Assembly: GCA_024641505.1 (NCBI GenBank)
Contig: JAHECY010000024.1
Span: forward strand, 1 to 45,240
Length of the DNA: 45,240 nt
Source: Gammaproteobacteria bacterium
GTDB taxonomy: Bacteria; Pseudomonadota; Gammaproteobacteria; SG8-11
Direction of reading: 5' to 3'
In this document: piece by piece, positions 17,752-27,274 of the stretch
Position numbering within the stretch: position 1 is the stretch's first letter
Layout of the letters: every line of letters starts with the position of its first letter
Notes under the pieces: model-generated
Database searches by the model: none
What the model was told of the DNA's origin: nothing
The model's input: the letters and a program-made list of their open reading frames with translations, nothing else
Position numbers and translations under genes: made by a program

Positions 17752-20094
17752 ATGGATAAGCTGGAAAAAGCGTTTGGACATTGGATCCTGCGGTATCGTT
17801 GGTGGGTCATTTTGATGACGGTGACAATGATTGCACTCGCGGGAACCGGGGCGAAGTATTTGAAGTTTACTACCGACTATCGAGTCTATTTCAGTGCCGA
17901 TAACCCGCAATTGCAGACCTTTGAGGCTCAGGAGAAAACCTATACCAAAAGCGATACGGTATTGATTGTCTTGACGCCGGCGGATGGGAATGTGTTCAGC
18001 CAGCAAAGTCTCAACGCCGTGGCCGATGTCACCCGGCGGGCCTGGCAGACGCCTTATTCGATCCGGGTGGATTCCCTGACCAATTTCCAGCATACCCACG
18101 CGGAAGGGGATGACCTGGTGGTGGCTGATCTGGTGCCGTCTGTCGCGGGTCTGTCGCATTCGGATTTGGCAAAGATTCGGCAAATCGCGCTTAAGGAACC
18201 ATTACTGGCAAATCGCCTGGTGTCCAGCGCCGGTGACGTTACCGGTGTCAATATCACGGTGCAATTACCACATGTGGATGACACCAAGGAAGTACCGGAG
18301 GTTGTCAGCCACGTGCGCGCCATCGCCGATGATATTCGGGCCGCTTATCCCGGCATGGACGTGCGGCTGACCGGCATGGTGATGATGAATAACGCATTTT
18401 CCGAATCATCGATGCTGGATATGCAGACCCTGGTGCCCTTGAGTTTTGCCGTCATGTTGGTGAGCCTCGGTTTCTTGCTCAAAGGGTTCAGTGGCACATT
18501 TATCACGCTCAATGTGATCTTGCTGAGTATCATCAGCGCCCTGGGGATTGGTGGCTACCTTGGTTACCCTATTTCACCGCCTTCAGCGACATCACCCACG
18601 ATTATTTTGACCGTCGCCATTGCCAACGCGGTACATGTGCTCGTGACCATGTTGCATGAAATGCGTCGGGGCCTGGACAAACGGGCGGCTATCGCCGAGA
18701 GTTTGCGCGTCAATCTCAAACCGATAAGTCTGGCAAGTTTGACCACCGCTATTGGCTTTCTCACCATGAATTTCTCTGAGGTGCCGCCGTTTGCGCACTT
18801 GGGCAATATGGTGGCCGTCGGCGTGGTGACATCCTGGCTGCTGGCCTTAACCTTCTTGCCGGCAATTATGTCCCTGATTCCGCTGCGGGTGCGGGTGACC
18901 GAAACTGAAGATAATTCGTCGATGGTGAGCTTCGGGAATTTTGTCGTGCGTTGGCGCCGGCAGTTACTCGTGGGTATGGTCGCGCTCACCCTGGGGTTAT
19001 CCGCGTTTTTACCGCGTAACGAATTAAACGATGTGTTTGTCAACTATTTCGATGAAAGTGTCGCCTTTCGCAAGGATACCGACTACACCGTCAAGCGGCT
19101 TACCGGTACTTATATCATCAGTTATTCACTTACCGCCCGGGAACAGGGCGGTGTCAGCGACCCGGATTTTCTGCGGGAAGTAGCGGCGTTCAGCGATTGG
19201 TACCGGACCCAACCGGAGGCGATGCATGTGGCCAGCTTCACGGACATCATGGCGCGCTTGAATATGAACATGCACGGTGACAATCCCGCTTGGTACCGGT
19301 TGCCGGACGAGCGCAATCTGGCGGCGCAGTATCTTTTGATGTACGAGATGTCTTTGCCGTACGGTTTGGATCTCAACGATCAGATCAATATCGATAAAAC
19401 CTCCACCAAGGTGACAGCGACCTTGCAGACTTTGTCCAGCAAACAAGTGCTCGCACTGGAACAACGTGCCGATGCTTGGCTGGATGCGAATACCACCCAT
19501 ATCGCCGGTCATAACGCTTCCAGTCCTACCCTGATGTTTGCCCATATCGGGCAGCAGAACATCAAAGGCATGCTGATGGGTACCACGATCGCTTTGGTGC
19601 TCATCTCGTTGATCTTGATTGTGGCGCTGCGCTCGGTAAAAACCGGTCTGATCAGCATGATTCCCAACCTGGTACCGGCTGCCATGGGTTTTGGACTATG
19701 GGGGTTGCTGGTGGGCGAGGTGGGATTGGCGCTGTCAGTGGTGTCGACCATGACGTTGGGCATCGTGGTCGATGATACCGTGCACTTTCTCAGCAAATAC
19801 ACGCGCGCACGCAAGGAAAAAGGTTATAGCGCCCAGGATGCGGTGCGTTACGCCTTTACCTCAGTGGGCAAGGCTCTGCTGGTGACCTCCGTGGTACTGA
19901 TTCTGGGCTTTCTGGTCCTGGCCATGTCCAGTTTCGAAGTTAACGCCGGTATGGGCGCACTGACGGCGATAGTTATCGCCTTCGCGCTGCTTGCCGATTT
20001 TCTGCTGTTACCCGCACTATTAATGCAACTTGAGGAGAACAAAGATGAAGCACTCACTATTGACGCTGTCCCTGCTGACGCTCCTGCCGTTTAG
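17752..20094 (+). CDS. RND/MMPL-family transporter
   Basis: A 780-residue inner-membrane transporter of the RND superfamily, of the MMPL/HAE3-like type with two repeats of one TM, a periplasmic loop and five TMs. TM1 is at about 17-36, the first periplasmic domain at about 37-220, TM2-6 at about 225-385, TM7 near 405, the second loop at about 430-620, and TM8-12 at about 622-765. The second repeat keeps the acidic pair in TMTLGIVVDDTVHFLSKY (about 668-682), the likely proton relay. The first repeat has VAIANAVHVL instead, without acids. AGGGGG precedes the ATG with 5-base spacing. Downstream and overlapping are a LolA-like protein and a beta-barrel; no MFP or TolC gene is present. It probably exports a lipid or other hydrophobic molecule, or a lipoprotein-like cargo, under TetR control. 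Confidence 0.9.
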   Translation: MDKLEKAFGHWILRYRWWVILMTVTMIALAGTGAKYLKFTTDYRVYFSADNPQLQTFEAQEKTYTKSDTVLIVLTPADGNVFSQQSLNAVADVTRRAWQTPYSIRVDSLTNFQHTHAEGDDLVVADLVPSVAGLSHSDLAKIRQIALKEPLLANRLVSSAGDVTGVNITVQLPHVDDTKEVPEVVSHVRAIADDIRAAYPGMDVRLTGMVMMNNAFSESSMLDMQTLVPLSFAVMLVSLGFLLKGFSGTFITLNVILLSIISALGIGGYLGYPISPPSATSPTIILTVAIANAVHVLVTMLHEMRRGLDKRAAIAESLRVNLKPISLASLTTAIGFLTMNFSEVPPFAHLGNMVAVGVVTSWLLALTFLPAIMSLIPLRVRVTETEDNSSMVSFGNFVVRWRRQLLVGMVALTLGLSAFLPRNELNDVFVNYFDESVAFRKDTDYTVKRLTGTYIISYSLTAREQGGVSDPDFLREVAAFSDWYRTQPEAMHVASFTDIMARLNMNMHGDNPAWYRLPDERNLAAQYLLMYEMSLPYGLDLNDQINIDKTSTKVTATLQTLSSKQVLALEQRADAWLDANTTHIAGHNASSPTLMFAHIGQQNIKGMLMGTTIALVLISLILIVALRSVKTGLISMIPNLVPAAMGFGLWGLLVGEVGLALSVVSTMTLGIVVDDTVHFLSKYTRARKEKGYSAQDAVRYAFTSVGKALLVTSVVLILGFLVLAMSSFEVNAGMGALTAIVIAFALLADFLLLPALLMQLEENKDEALTIDAVPADAPAV

Positions 20095-20827
20095 CATATT
20101 GGCTCAGACCCCGGAAGAACGGGGTCTGGAAATTGCTCGCCAGGCGGATCACTTGGATCGCGGCTGGCAGGACCAGGTGGCGAGTATCGAGATGGTGTTG
20201 CGCAATAAAAACGGCGAGGAAACCGTGCGTGAGAATCGTATGCGTACTTTGGAAACACAGGGCGATGGCGATAAATCCATGATCATTTTCGACAGTCCCG
20301 CGGATGTCAAAGGTACCGCCTTTCTAAGTCATACCCATGCCGTAACGGCGGATGACCAGTGGTTATTCCTGCCGGCGTTGAAGCGGGTGAAGCGGGTGTC
20401 CTCCGCCAACAAATCCGGTCCGTTCATGGGCAGCGAGTTCGCGTATGAGGATATTTCGTCACAAGAGCTGGATAAATATCGCTATAAATATCTGCGTGAT
20501 GAGGCGGTCAACGGTGCGGACAGTTATGTGATTGAAAGATATCCGCAGTATGAGAATTCGGGATACACCCGTCAGGTTGTCTGGATCGATCAGAAAATGT
20601 ATCAACCGGTGCAGATTCAATACTACGATCGCAAGAACACGTTGCTCAAGACGCTGACTTACCATGATTATCAGCAGTATCTGGGGAAGTACTGGCGACC
20701 CGGCCGAATGGAAATGCAGAATCATCAGACCGGCAAGAGTACCACCTTGAGCTGGCAGGAATATAAATTCCAGAACGGTCTTGCGTCACGAGATTTTGAC
20801 CAGAACAGCTTACGACGCATCCAGTAA
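20045..20827 (+). CDS. LolA-like outer membrane lipoprotein-sorting protein
   Basis: A 260-residue periplasmic protein of the LolA/LppX-like fold family often encoded beside MMPL-type RND pumps. The ATG at 20045 follows GAGGAG with good spacing and starts a signal peptide (MKHSLLTLSLLTLLPFSILA, cleavage near AQTPEE). The mature part is beta-rich: WQDQVASIEMVLRNKNGEE, then MIIFDSPADVKGTAFLSHTH, WLFLPALKRVKRVSSANKSG, GSEFAYEDIS, and QVVWIDQKMYQPVQIQYYD. These match the lipoprotein-sorting family. It overlaps the pump gene by 50 bases in another frame, implying coupling. It may shuttle a hydrophobic cargo between pump and outer membrane (inference). Confidence 0.82.
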   Translation: MKHSLLTLSLLTLLPFSILAQTPEERGLEIARQADHLDRGWQDQVASIEMVLRNKNGEETVRENRMRTLETQGDGDKSMIIFDSPADVKGTAFLSHTHAVTADDQWLFLPALKRVKRVSSANKSGPFMGSEFAYEDISSQELDKYRYKYLRDEAVNGADSYVIERYPQYENSGYTRQVVWIDQKMYQPVQIQYYDRKNTLLKTLTYHDYQQYLGKYWRPGRMEMQNHQTGKSTTLSWQEYKFQNGLASRDFDQNSLRRIQ

Positions 20828-20847
20828 CCAGATGATGAGTTGAGACT

Positions 20848-22056
20848 ATGACAATCGGTACGATCTTCCCTAAACCCTCTCTTCCCGCAACGGGATTGAC
20901 TTTGCTGCTAGCCACGCAAGGTGTTTCTGCCGGACCTTGGTCCGGCAGTGTTTCTTGGGAAATGCGGGAATTTCAGCATGACGGCGCCAGCGCGGACCAG
21001 GAACGGCAATATTTGTCATGCGCGCTGCAACCGGAATACAGCACCCAGTGGCAGAACGGCGCGCAACAGTTTCGATTCGAAGGCTTTGCTCGGGGCGGTA
21101 GCGCGGACAGTGCACGCAACCATGCGGATATTCGTGTGCTGTCATGGAATCTTGCCGCGGAATTCTGGGAGTTGCGCGCCGGGATTCGCAAAGTGTATTG
21201 GGGGGTGACGGAATCCCAACATCTGGTGGATATCGTCAATCAAACCGATCTGGTGGAAAGTTTCGACGGTGAAGAGAAACTGGGCCAGCCGATGGTGAAC
21301 CTGGCCTTGATCGGTGATTGGGGCACCGTTGATCTGATGGTGTTACCGGGTTTCAGGGAACGCACCTTTCCTGGAGTTGATGGTCGTCCGGGATTCGGTC
21401 TGCCCGTTGACACCGATCATTCCCAATATGAGTCCGGGGATGCGGATCGGCATGTTGATTATGCGCTGCGCTGGTATCGGAGTATGGATGCCTGGGATGT
21501 CGGCGTGAGTTATTTTACGGGGACCGGCCGCGAGCCGCGGTTAGTGCCGAGAGTAACAGCCAATGGGCCGCAGTTAATTCCGTACTACGATCTCATGACG
21601 CAGACGGGATTGGATGTGCAAGCCACGTTTGACAGCTGGCTATGGAAACTGGAAACGGTTTATCGCACCGGTTACGTGCCTGACTACTGGGCAACGACCG
21701 CAGGCCTGGAGTACACCTTCGCCGATATTGCCGATTCCGGCACCGATTTGGGGCTGGTGCTCGAATACTTGTACGACGACCGGGGGCGTGACGCCACCAC
21801 TCCATTTGAAAACGACACCATGATCGGCATGCGCATCGCTTTGAACGACGTTCAGAGCAGCGACGCCTTACTGGGTGTGATCATGGACAACGGGGGCGAC
21901 GGTAAAATGCTGGCATTGGAAGCCAGCAGGCGTCTGGGCGCGAGCTGGAAGATGAATTTTAATTCCTATTTTTTTGTCGGCACCCGCCCAGAAGACGTGC
22001 TCTATACATATCGCAATGAGGACCACGTGCAGTTGGCTTTGGCCTATTTCTGGTGA
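20848..22056 (+). CDS. Outer membrane beta-barrel protein of the RND module
   Basis: A 402-residue protein with a signal peptide (ending near GVSA, before GPWSGSVSWEMREF) and alternating amphipathic strands rich in Tyr, Trp and Gly: RFEGFARGGSADS, AEFWELRAGIRKVYWGVTES, VDYALRWYRSMDAWDVGVSY, TAGLEYTFADIADSGTD, and a C-terminal LALAYFW that resembles the terminal aromatic signal for BAM insertion. The sorting-motif-like end and strand pattern indicate an outer-membrane barrel (porin or DUF1302-like). It lies 20 bases after the LolA-like gene, making a TetR-controlled trio from inner membrane to outer membrane. Confidence 0.75.
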   Translation: MTIGTIFPKPSLPATGLTLLLATQGVSAGPWSGSVSWEMREFQHDGASADQERQYLSCALQPEYSTQWQNGAQQFRFEGFARGGSADSARNHADIRVLSWNLAAEFWELRAGIRKVYWGVTESQHLVDIVNQTDLVESFDGEEKLGQPMVNLALIGDWGTVDLMVLPGFRERTFPGVDGRPGFGLPVDTDHSQYESGDADRHVDYALRWYRSMDAWDVGVSYFTGTGREPRLVPRVTANGPQLIPYYDLMTQTGLDVQATFDSWLWKLETVYRTGYVPDYWATTAGLEYTFADIADSGTDLGLVLEYLYDDRGRDATTPFENDTMIGMRIALNDVQSSDALLGVIMDNGGDGKMLALEASRRLGASWKMNFNSYFFVGTRPEDVLYTYRNEDHVQLALAYFW

Positions 22057-22153
22057 TCCTGGGTTCGGCGGCCGGCACCTGACGCGGTGGCATTGTGTGC
22101 AGGGTGCGAGCCGCTGTCACCGGCGCCAAACCAGGGTCGGACTATGACGCACC

Positions 22154-25100
22154 CTATGGTGCTGGCACCAGTGCCGTGGACGGGAGCGGGTCGATATCAA
22201 AGATGAATTGGACGCCGGACGCCTGTCCCTGATAGCCGGTACTGAAGATTAGATTCGCCGTGTTACCAGCGCTGCCGATAAAACTCAGTACGGCATCTGG
22301 CGGCGGTGCAAGATAGCCCCAGAACAGAGGCGAGCCATCGGTATCAAGCAGCAGAAAGGTACTGTTTACCGAACCACGTAAACTGTTCAAGTCGCCCGGA
22401 TTGCTGCCGCTGTTCAGTACCTGTAGTTCGAATTGGTCGGCAACCGGCTCCGTCAGACTTACCGTCTGGAATTGAATGCCCGGGATGCTTACGGTTGTGG
22501 CATTGGTCGCAGTGACTTGATCGATGCGCACGGTGCTGGTGTTGGAATACGCGGTCGAGCGTGACAGGGAACCCAGGACGAAACCGTTCTGCCCCGGCAG
22601 CAAGCACGAAAGGTTGTAAGCGCCGGCTGTCTTTAAGATGGTGCCGACCAGTGGGACATTGATCGTCCCTACCCGTTGGTTGGCGCTGTCGCGATAGCTG
22701 CCGACAACTTGAATATCGCAATAAGTCGTTGTGGCGGACGTGTTGCGCACCGGCAGAATGAGTTTTAATAGCTCCACTTGACTGGCATAGCGGGTGATAT
22801 AGGCAGGACTGAAGGCGATATCCGCATGCCCTGCATTGTCGGTGACTTGCGCGATCTTGCGCAATTGATTCGTGTCGTCAATGTTGCTACCCACGGTGAC
22901 ATTGGTGAGCCTGGCCGAGTTATTGCTCATCGTGCCGGCGGCAATGTGCAATTCCGGTCCCAGATCGCTCGCGACGCCGTCGGTGACGGCTCTCAAACGC
23001 AAAAAGTAATCCGTATCCGCGGTTAACGGGAAGGCGTTGAGTTGGTTCAGCGTCAGATCCGCAACCACGTTATCGCGCGTGCCTACGCCCGCGCTAGTGC
23101 TCCAGTAAACACTATAGGTATTGGCCTGTGCCACCGCTTTCCAGGTGAGACCCAACGCCGTGGGGGTGCGTCCGGCAACGGTAAGTGTCATAGGTTCGGC
23201 AATGGTAACCACAGTGCGGGAGACGGCGCCGTGGTAGGTGGCGCTGATAATGGCGGCTCCCAAGGAGTTGGCGGTGACGACCCCATTGGTGTCTACGCCT
23301 GCCACTGCCGGTAGGCTCGATTCCCAGGTGACATCGGCGGTAATGTCGCCGACGCTGGTGTCATCATAGACGGCGGTTGCCGAATATTGAGCGCTGTCAT
23401 TCGCTTGTAAAGTGTATTGATTCGCGGCATCGATCTGGAACGATACGACGTTGACGGTGGCGTTGATGGTGACGTCCAGTGTGTCTGCGATACCCCCAAG
23501 GGCCGCGCTGATGGTAACCGGACCCGGCGCCACCGAGGTGATCAGCCCGGTGCTGGAAACCGTCGCGATACCCGTGTCGCCGGAAGTCCAGGTGGCCGTG
23601 GCCGACACATCAAGCTTGTCGCCCGAGGCATAATCGGCCGTGGCTTTGGCTTGGAGGGTGCCGGGATGATCAATGGTGCTTACCGGCGCGCTAATCGTCA
23701 AGGCGGTCACACTATCGGCGGTGACCGTGATATCCTGCGCGCCGGTCACTGTATCCAGAACTGCACTGATGGTGGTGGTGCCGGGCGCCAGATAACTTAC
23801 CTGGCCGTTGGCGGCCACTGTGGCAACGGTTGCGACTGTGCTGTGCCATGTCACCAGGGCGGTGATATCGGCGGTGCTGGCATCAGAATACAGCGCTTGC
23901 GCTGTAAACTGTTCCTGCTTGCCGGCATACAACACACTACCGGCATGAATCACATCTATGCTTTTCAAGGTGACATTCGCCGCCAATACGGTAATAGTCA
24001 ATGTGCCGGTAACGTCACCAAGTTGCGCACTGATGATAGCTCCACCGGCGCTTACCAGTGTCACCAGTCCCGTAGTGTCAACGATGGCGACTCCAGTATC
24101 GGAGCTGGACCAGGCGACTTGCTGCGTAAGGTCGGCAGTGGAAGCATCGCTATAAGTGCCGGTGGCGCCGAATTGAACCGCCAAGCCGGCACGCATGGTG
24201 GCACCGGAGTCGTTGATGGTTACGCTTGTCAATGTCGTCACGGCGGAAATCACCGTCACGGCGAGTTCACCCGTGATGGTGCCCGATTGCGCCATCAGCG
24301 TCACGCTGCCGGGGGCCAGCAGCGTGACCAGACCGGTGGCGTCCACGGTGGCGATAGTCATATCGCTACTGCTCCAGGTGACGCGATCGGTAATGACGGC
24401 GGTCGATGCATCCGCGTAAGTCCCGGTCGCGGTGAAGGCAACCTGGTCGCCGACATGCAGGGTAGCGGCGCTATGAGATACCGCAATAGCGGTGAGTACG
24501 GGCGGTGGGGAAAGCACGGTGACGGTGGCTTGCCCGGTAACACCGCCTTTTTCGGCGATAATTGTTACGTTGCCAGGGCTCAACATTTCCACCAGGCCGG
24601 CGGGCGCCACAGTTGCGATCAAGGGATCGGTACTGCTCCAGGAGGCGGTGGTGGAGATATCCTCGCTACTGCCATCGGAAAAGTTGGCGGTGGCGGCAAA
24701 TTGTACTTTGGCGCCGAGCGTGAAGGGGTTTTCACCGGTGTAGGTGATTGCGATGCTGGTCAGCAGTGGTGTCGGTTGCGTGGGAGAGGATAGTACTGTG
24801 AGTATGAAACTGGAGCGTATACCCGGTACCGTGGCGTTGACCGTGGCGCGACCGGCGGCCACAGCGGAAACAATTCCGTGCTCATCAACACTGACAATTT
24901 CCGGATCACGGCTAGACCAGGTTGCGGTTTCCGTGACGTCTTCGGTACTATCGTCCTCAAGTATTGCCGTTGCCGAGAGTTGCAGGGTAGTACCGAGTGC
25001 GAACTCGCTGGTGGCCGCTGTGATATCCACACGTACCGTTCTAAGACCCGTTGTTTTGGCGTTGGGATCTTCAGCGTGATTATCGGCGCCCTGGCAACCG

Positions 25101-25189
25101 AAAAGCAACAACAAACACAGCGACAACATTACTTCCCTGAAATTAACGCTGCGCACCCCCCATACCCCTGATTCCATACGTACGTCCAT
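22154..25189 (-). CDS. Lipoprotein with seven Big_2-type Ig-like repeats
   Basis: A 1011-residue surface lipoprotein. The N-terminus has a hydrophobic stretch and lipobox (SLCLLLLFGCQGADNHAED, lipidated Cys near 32). Starts at residue 1 (25189) or at internal Met residues are possible. Seven consecutive bacterial Ig-like (Big_2) units of about 82-86 residues follow (about 48-635), each with the pattern LTSI-x-V, VQF-ATGTYSDAST, VTWSSSD, IATVD-TGLVT and PG-VTISA. Next comes a fibronectin type III-like module (about 636-725; ALGLTWKAVAQANTYSVYW), then a C-terminal region of about 285 residues with no family I recognise (GQNGFVLGSLSRSTAYSNTS, SPLFWGYLAPPPDAVL). Big_2 proteins are typically adhesins or surface scaffolds. 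The long open frames on the opposite strand are shadows of the repeats. It converges with the outer-membrane barrel gene. Confidence 0.85.
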   Translation of the reverse strand: MDVRMESGVWGVRSVNFREVMLSLCLLLLFGCQGADNHAEDPNAKTTGLRTVRVDITAATSEFALGTTLQLSATAILEDDSTEDVTETATWSSRDPEIVSVDEHGIVSAVAAGRATVNATVPGIRSSFILTVLSSPTQPTPLLTSIAITYTGENPFTLGAKVQFAATANFSDGSSEDISTTASWSSTDPLIATVAPAGLVEMLSPGNVTIIAEKGGVTGQATVTVLSPPPVLTAIAVSHSAATLHVGDQVAFTATGTYADASTAVITDRVTWSSSDMTIATVDATGLVTLLAPGSVTLMAQSGTITGELAVTVISAVTTLTSVTINDSGATMRAGLAVQFGATGTYSDASTADLTQQVAWSSSDTGVAIVDTTGLVTLVSAGGAIISAQLGDVTGTLTITVLAANVTLKSIDVIHAGSVLYAGKQEQFTAQALYSDASTADITALVTWHSTVATVATVAANGQVSYLAPGTTTISAVLDTVTGAQDITVTADSVTALTISAPVSTIDHPGTLQAKATADYASGDKLDVSATATWTSGDTGIATVSSTGLITSVAPGPVTISAALGGIADTLDVTINATVNVVSFQIDAANQYTLQANDSAQYSATAVYDDTSVGDITADVTWESSLPAVAGVDTNGVVTANSLGAAIISATYHGAVSRTVVTIAEPMTLTVAGRTPTALGLTWKAVAQANTYSVYWSTSAGVGTRDNVVADLTLNQLNAFPLTADTDYFLRLRAVTDGVASDLGPELHIAAGTMSNNSARLTNVTVGSNIDDTNQLRKIAQVTDNAGHADIAFSPAYITRYASQVELLKLILPVRNTSATTTYCDIQVVGSYRDSANQRVGTINVPLVGTILKTAGAYNLSCLLPGQNGFVLGSLSRSTAYSNTSTVRIDQVTATNATTVSIPGIQFQTVSLTEPVADQFELQVLNSGSNPGDLNSLRGSVNSTFLLLDTDGSPLFWGYLAPPPDAVLSFIGSAGNTANLIFSTGYQGQASGVQFIFDIDPLPSTALVPAP

Positions 25190-25520
25190 TTTACAACCCT
25201 CTTCCTGAAGTGTGATTATTGTAGTTCCAATCTTGCCGGTGTAACCGTTGGGTTAATGTAACCCGAAGTGCGGGGCAGGGGCAAAAAAGAAATGACTGGA
25301 TTTTGAGCATCTATTGATGATAGTGCCTGTAGCGTTTCAGCGTTTAATAGAAAATTAATAATGAAATTGCCAATCGAGGTGGATCGCGACTGGATCCAGG
25401 TCGCTTGCTGCCATGGCGAGCTCGATTTGCGCGGCCATCATGACAGCACTCGGTAGTGCGCGCAATCCGTGCCACGGTAGGTCTCAAGGCGGTAGTGCCG
25501 GTGTCAGTGAGTTAACGCGT
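25190..25520. other. Intergenic region, no gene seen
   Basis: This lies between the divergent-side start of the Big_2 lipoprotein gene and the 3' end of pstB. A small palindrome GGGTTA-ATG-TAACCC (25250-25264) could be an operator near the lipoprotein promoter. CGGTAGTGC occurs twice (near 25453 and 25491). No intrinsic terminator for the pst operon is evident. Confidence 0.4.
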
Positions 25521-26387
25521 TTAGCCGCAGATTCCGTTGATGTAAGATCGGGTCAGTTCGTGGGTGGAATGCGAGAAGATCTGTTCTTTATCGCCGAATT
25601 CCACCAGTGAACCCCGACCTTCGCGCAACCAGAACAGACCTACGTCGTCCGCGATGCGTTGCGCCTGAAACAGATTGTGGGTGACCAGAACAATTGTATA
25701 CTTTCCGCGTAGCCGGATGATCAGCTCTTCGATGATACTGCTGGCCATGGGGTCGAGGGCGCTGCACGGTTCATCCATCAATAGGACTTCGGGTGCAAGC
25801 GCCAGCGCGCGTGCGATGCACAGGCGTTGCTGTTGACCTCCAGACAACTGCAATGCCGGAGATTCGAGGCGGTCTCGAACTTCCGGCCATAATCCAACGG
25901 ACTGTAACACCGTTTCCAGGATATGCCGGCGCTCGTCACGATTCGCAATGCCATGTTCCTTGAGCGGCAGGTCGATATTTCTACGGATCGAGAACGGAAA
26001 AGGATTGGGGCGTTGGAAGATCATGCCGATTTTTTTACGCAAGCCGCGCACATCATAATCGGGTTGAAATATATCTTCGCCACGGTAAAGCACAGAGCCG
26101 CGAATGCTGCAATGCGCGATCAAATCCGTCATTCGGTTGAAGCAATTCAGCAGACTGGATTTACCGCAACCGGAGGGTCCCAGCAAAACGGTAATGTGGC
26201 GGGTGCGTATCGACAGATTAATATTTTCGATAACCGTGCGCCCGCCATATGCCACGGCCACGTCGTTGACCGCGATGCTTTGGTCATGATGCGCGGTAGA
26301 CTTCGGTATGATGGTGTCCATGACCGGCGCCAGGGGCGCGGGGGGCGAGGTTTGTAGACGCTGCAGGTGTTCGAGTGACAGACTCAT
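25521..26387 (-). CDS. pstB: Phosphate ABC transporter ATP-binding protein
   Basis: The ATPase of the Pst high-affinity phosphate importer, 288 residues. The ABC motifs are intact: Walker A G70-PSGCGKS77, Q-loop Q125 (GMIFQRPNPFPF), signature LSGGQQQ (181-187), Walker B LLMDE (202-206) followed by PCSALDP, and H-loop VTHN. FQRPNPFP is characteristic of PstB. It has an N-terminal extension of about 36 residues before the domain (EHLQRLQTSPPAPLAPVMD), longer than in E. coli PstB; an internal Met at residue 23 could be an alternative start. Its ATG overlaps the pstA stop by one base (TGATG). It is the last gene of arsR-pstSCAB; no phoU follows. Confidence 0.93.
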   Translation of the reverse strand: MSLSLEHLQRLQTSPPAPLAPVMDTIIPKSTAHHDQSIAVNDVAVAYGGRTVIENINLSIRTRHITVLLGPSGCGKSSLLNCFNRMTDLIAHCSIRGSVLYRGEDIFQPDYDVRGLRKKIGMIFQRPNPFPFSIRRNIDLPLKEHGIANRDERRHILETVLQSVGLWPEVRDRLESPALQLSGGQQQRLCIARALALAPEVLLMDEPCSALDPMASSIIEELIIRLRGKYTIVLVTHNLFQAQRIADDVGLFWLREGRGSLVEFGDKEQIFSHSTHELTRSYINGICG

Positions 26388-27274
26388 CAGATATGTACCT
26401 CGTGAACGATGCGTTGGGTGAGAATGCGGGCGCCGGTATTGATCATGACCAGAATGGCAATCAACACCAGCGCGGAGGTATAACCGTTGGCTTCACCACC
26501 ACTGACATTCATTGCCAGATCATATATATGGACGGAAAGAGTGCGTCCGGAATCCAGTAACGACTCCGGCATGCGCAGTACGTAACCGCTGGTAAAAATC
26601 AACGCGGCAGTTTCCGCAAGCGCCCTGCCAATACCCAAAATCAGACCGATGCTGAGACCTGGCATTGCCACCGGTATCAGAATACCGGTCAGCACACTAT
26701 ACTGGGAAAATCCCAGGGCGCTGGCGCCCAGCCGGTATTCCTGGGGTACCGAGCGCAAACTTTCCTCGCCGGCGCGTATCATGAATGGCAGCACCATGCA
26801 TGCCAGCGTCAAACCACCGGAGAGTATTGAATATCCCAGCCCCAGCAGATCGCAAAATACGGAGGCGCCGAACAAGCCGAATACGATGGAGGGAACACCG
26901 GCCAGTGTGTCCAGACTGCGTCGTATCAAACGCGCTGCCGCGGGGTTGCGCACGGTGTATTCGGACAGGTGAATGGCGGTGGCCAAACCGGCGGGCACAC
27001 ACACCAGCATGCAAACGCCGAGAATCAGCAAAGTCGATACGATCACCGGGGCGATGCCACCGGCGCGGCCGGCGTTTAATGGTGCACTGGTGAGAAAACT
27101 CCAGTGCAGTCCGGCAAAGCCCTTGAAAAAAATATCCAGCACCAGCCAAAGAAACAGCAGTGTGATCAATAACACACTTGCGGCGCTTATCCAGGCGATC
27201 AGGCGGTCACGGAAAGTGTGCATGTGTTTGATCACTTCGTGGGGATATTGCCGTGGCATGTTCCGGTCGGACAC
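26387..27274 (-). CDS. pstA: Phosphate ABC transporter permease PstA
   Basis: The second membrane subunit of the phosphate importer, up to 295 residues. About six membrane spans are visible, beginning with a long TM1 (VLLITLLFLWLVLDIFF) followed by LHWSFLTSAP. The conserved permease blocks are present: GGIAPVIVSTLLI, DTLAGVPSIVFGLFGASVF, the EAA-like loop SLRSVPQEYRLGASALGFSQ, and GIGRALAETAALIFTSGY. The start is uncertain: GTG at 27274, ATG at 27259 or ATG at 27223. All overlap the 3' end of pstC (68, 53 or 17 bases), and the last gives the usual PstA N-terminus. Tight overlaps with pstC and pstB indicate a single coupled operon. Confidence 0.92.
   Translation of the reverse strand: MSDRNMPRQYPHEVIKHMHTFRDRLIAWISAASVLLITLLFLWLVLDIFFKGFAGLHWSFLTSAPLNAGRAGGIAPVIVSTLLILGVCMLVCVPAGLATAIHLSEYTVRNPAAARLIRRSLDTLAGVPSIVFGLFGASVFCDLLGLGYSILSGGLTLACMVLPFMIRAGEESLRSVPQEYRLGASALGFSQYSVLTGILIPVAMPGLSIGLILGIGRALAETAALIFTSGYVLRMPESLLDSGRTLSVHIYDLAMNVSGGEANGYTSALVLIAILVMINTGARILTQRIVHEVHI

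Noticed and set aside
22147-22157. ACGCACCCTA near 22150, resembling the pheS/pheT element
   Set aside because: Only ten bases match and they lie at the end of a coding region; chance is sufficient.
23417-24793. Long open frame opposite the Big_2 lipoprotein gene (458 codons)
   Set aside because: It is a shadow of the repeat array: low-complexity Gly/Arg/His product, no ribosome binding site, and the minus strand has a lipobox and domain-like repeats.
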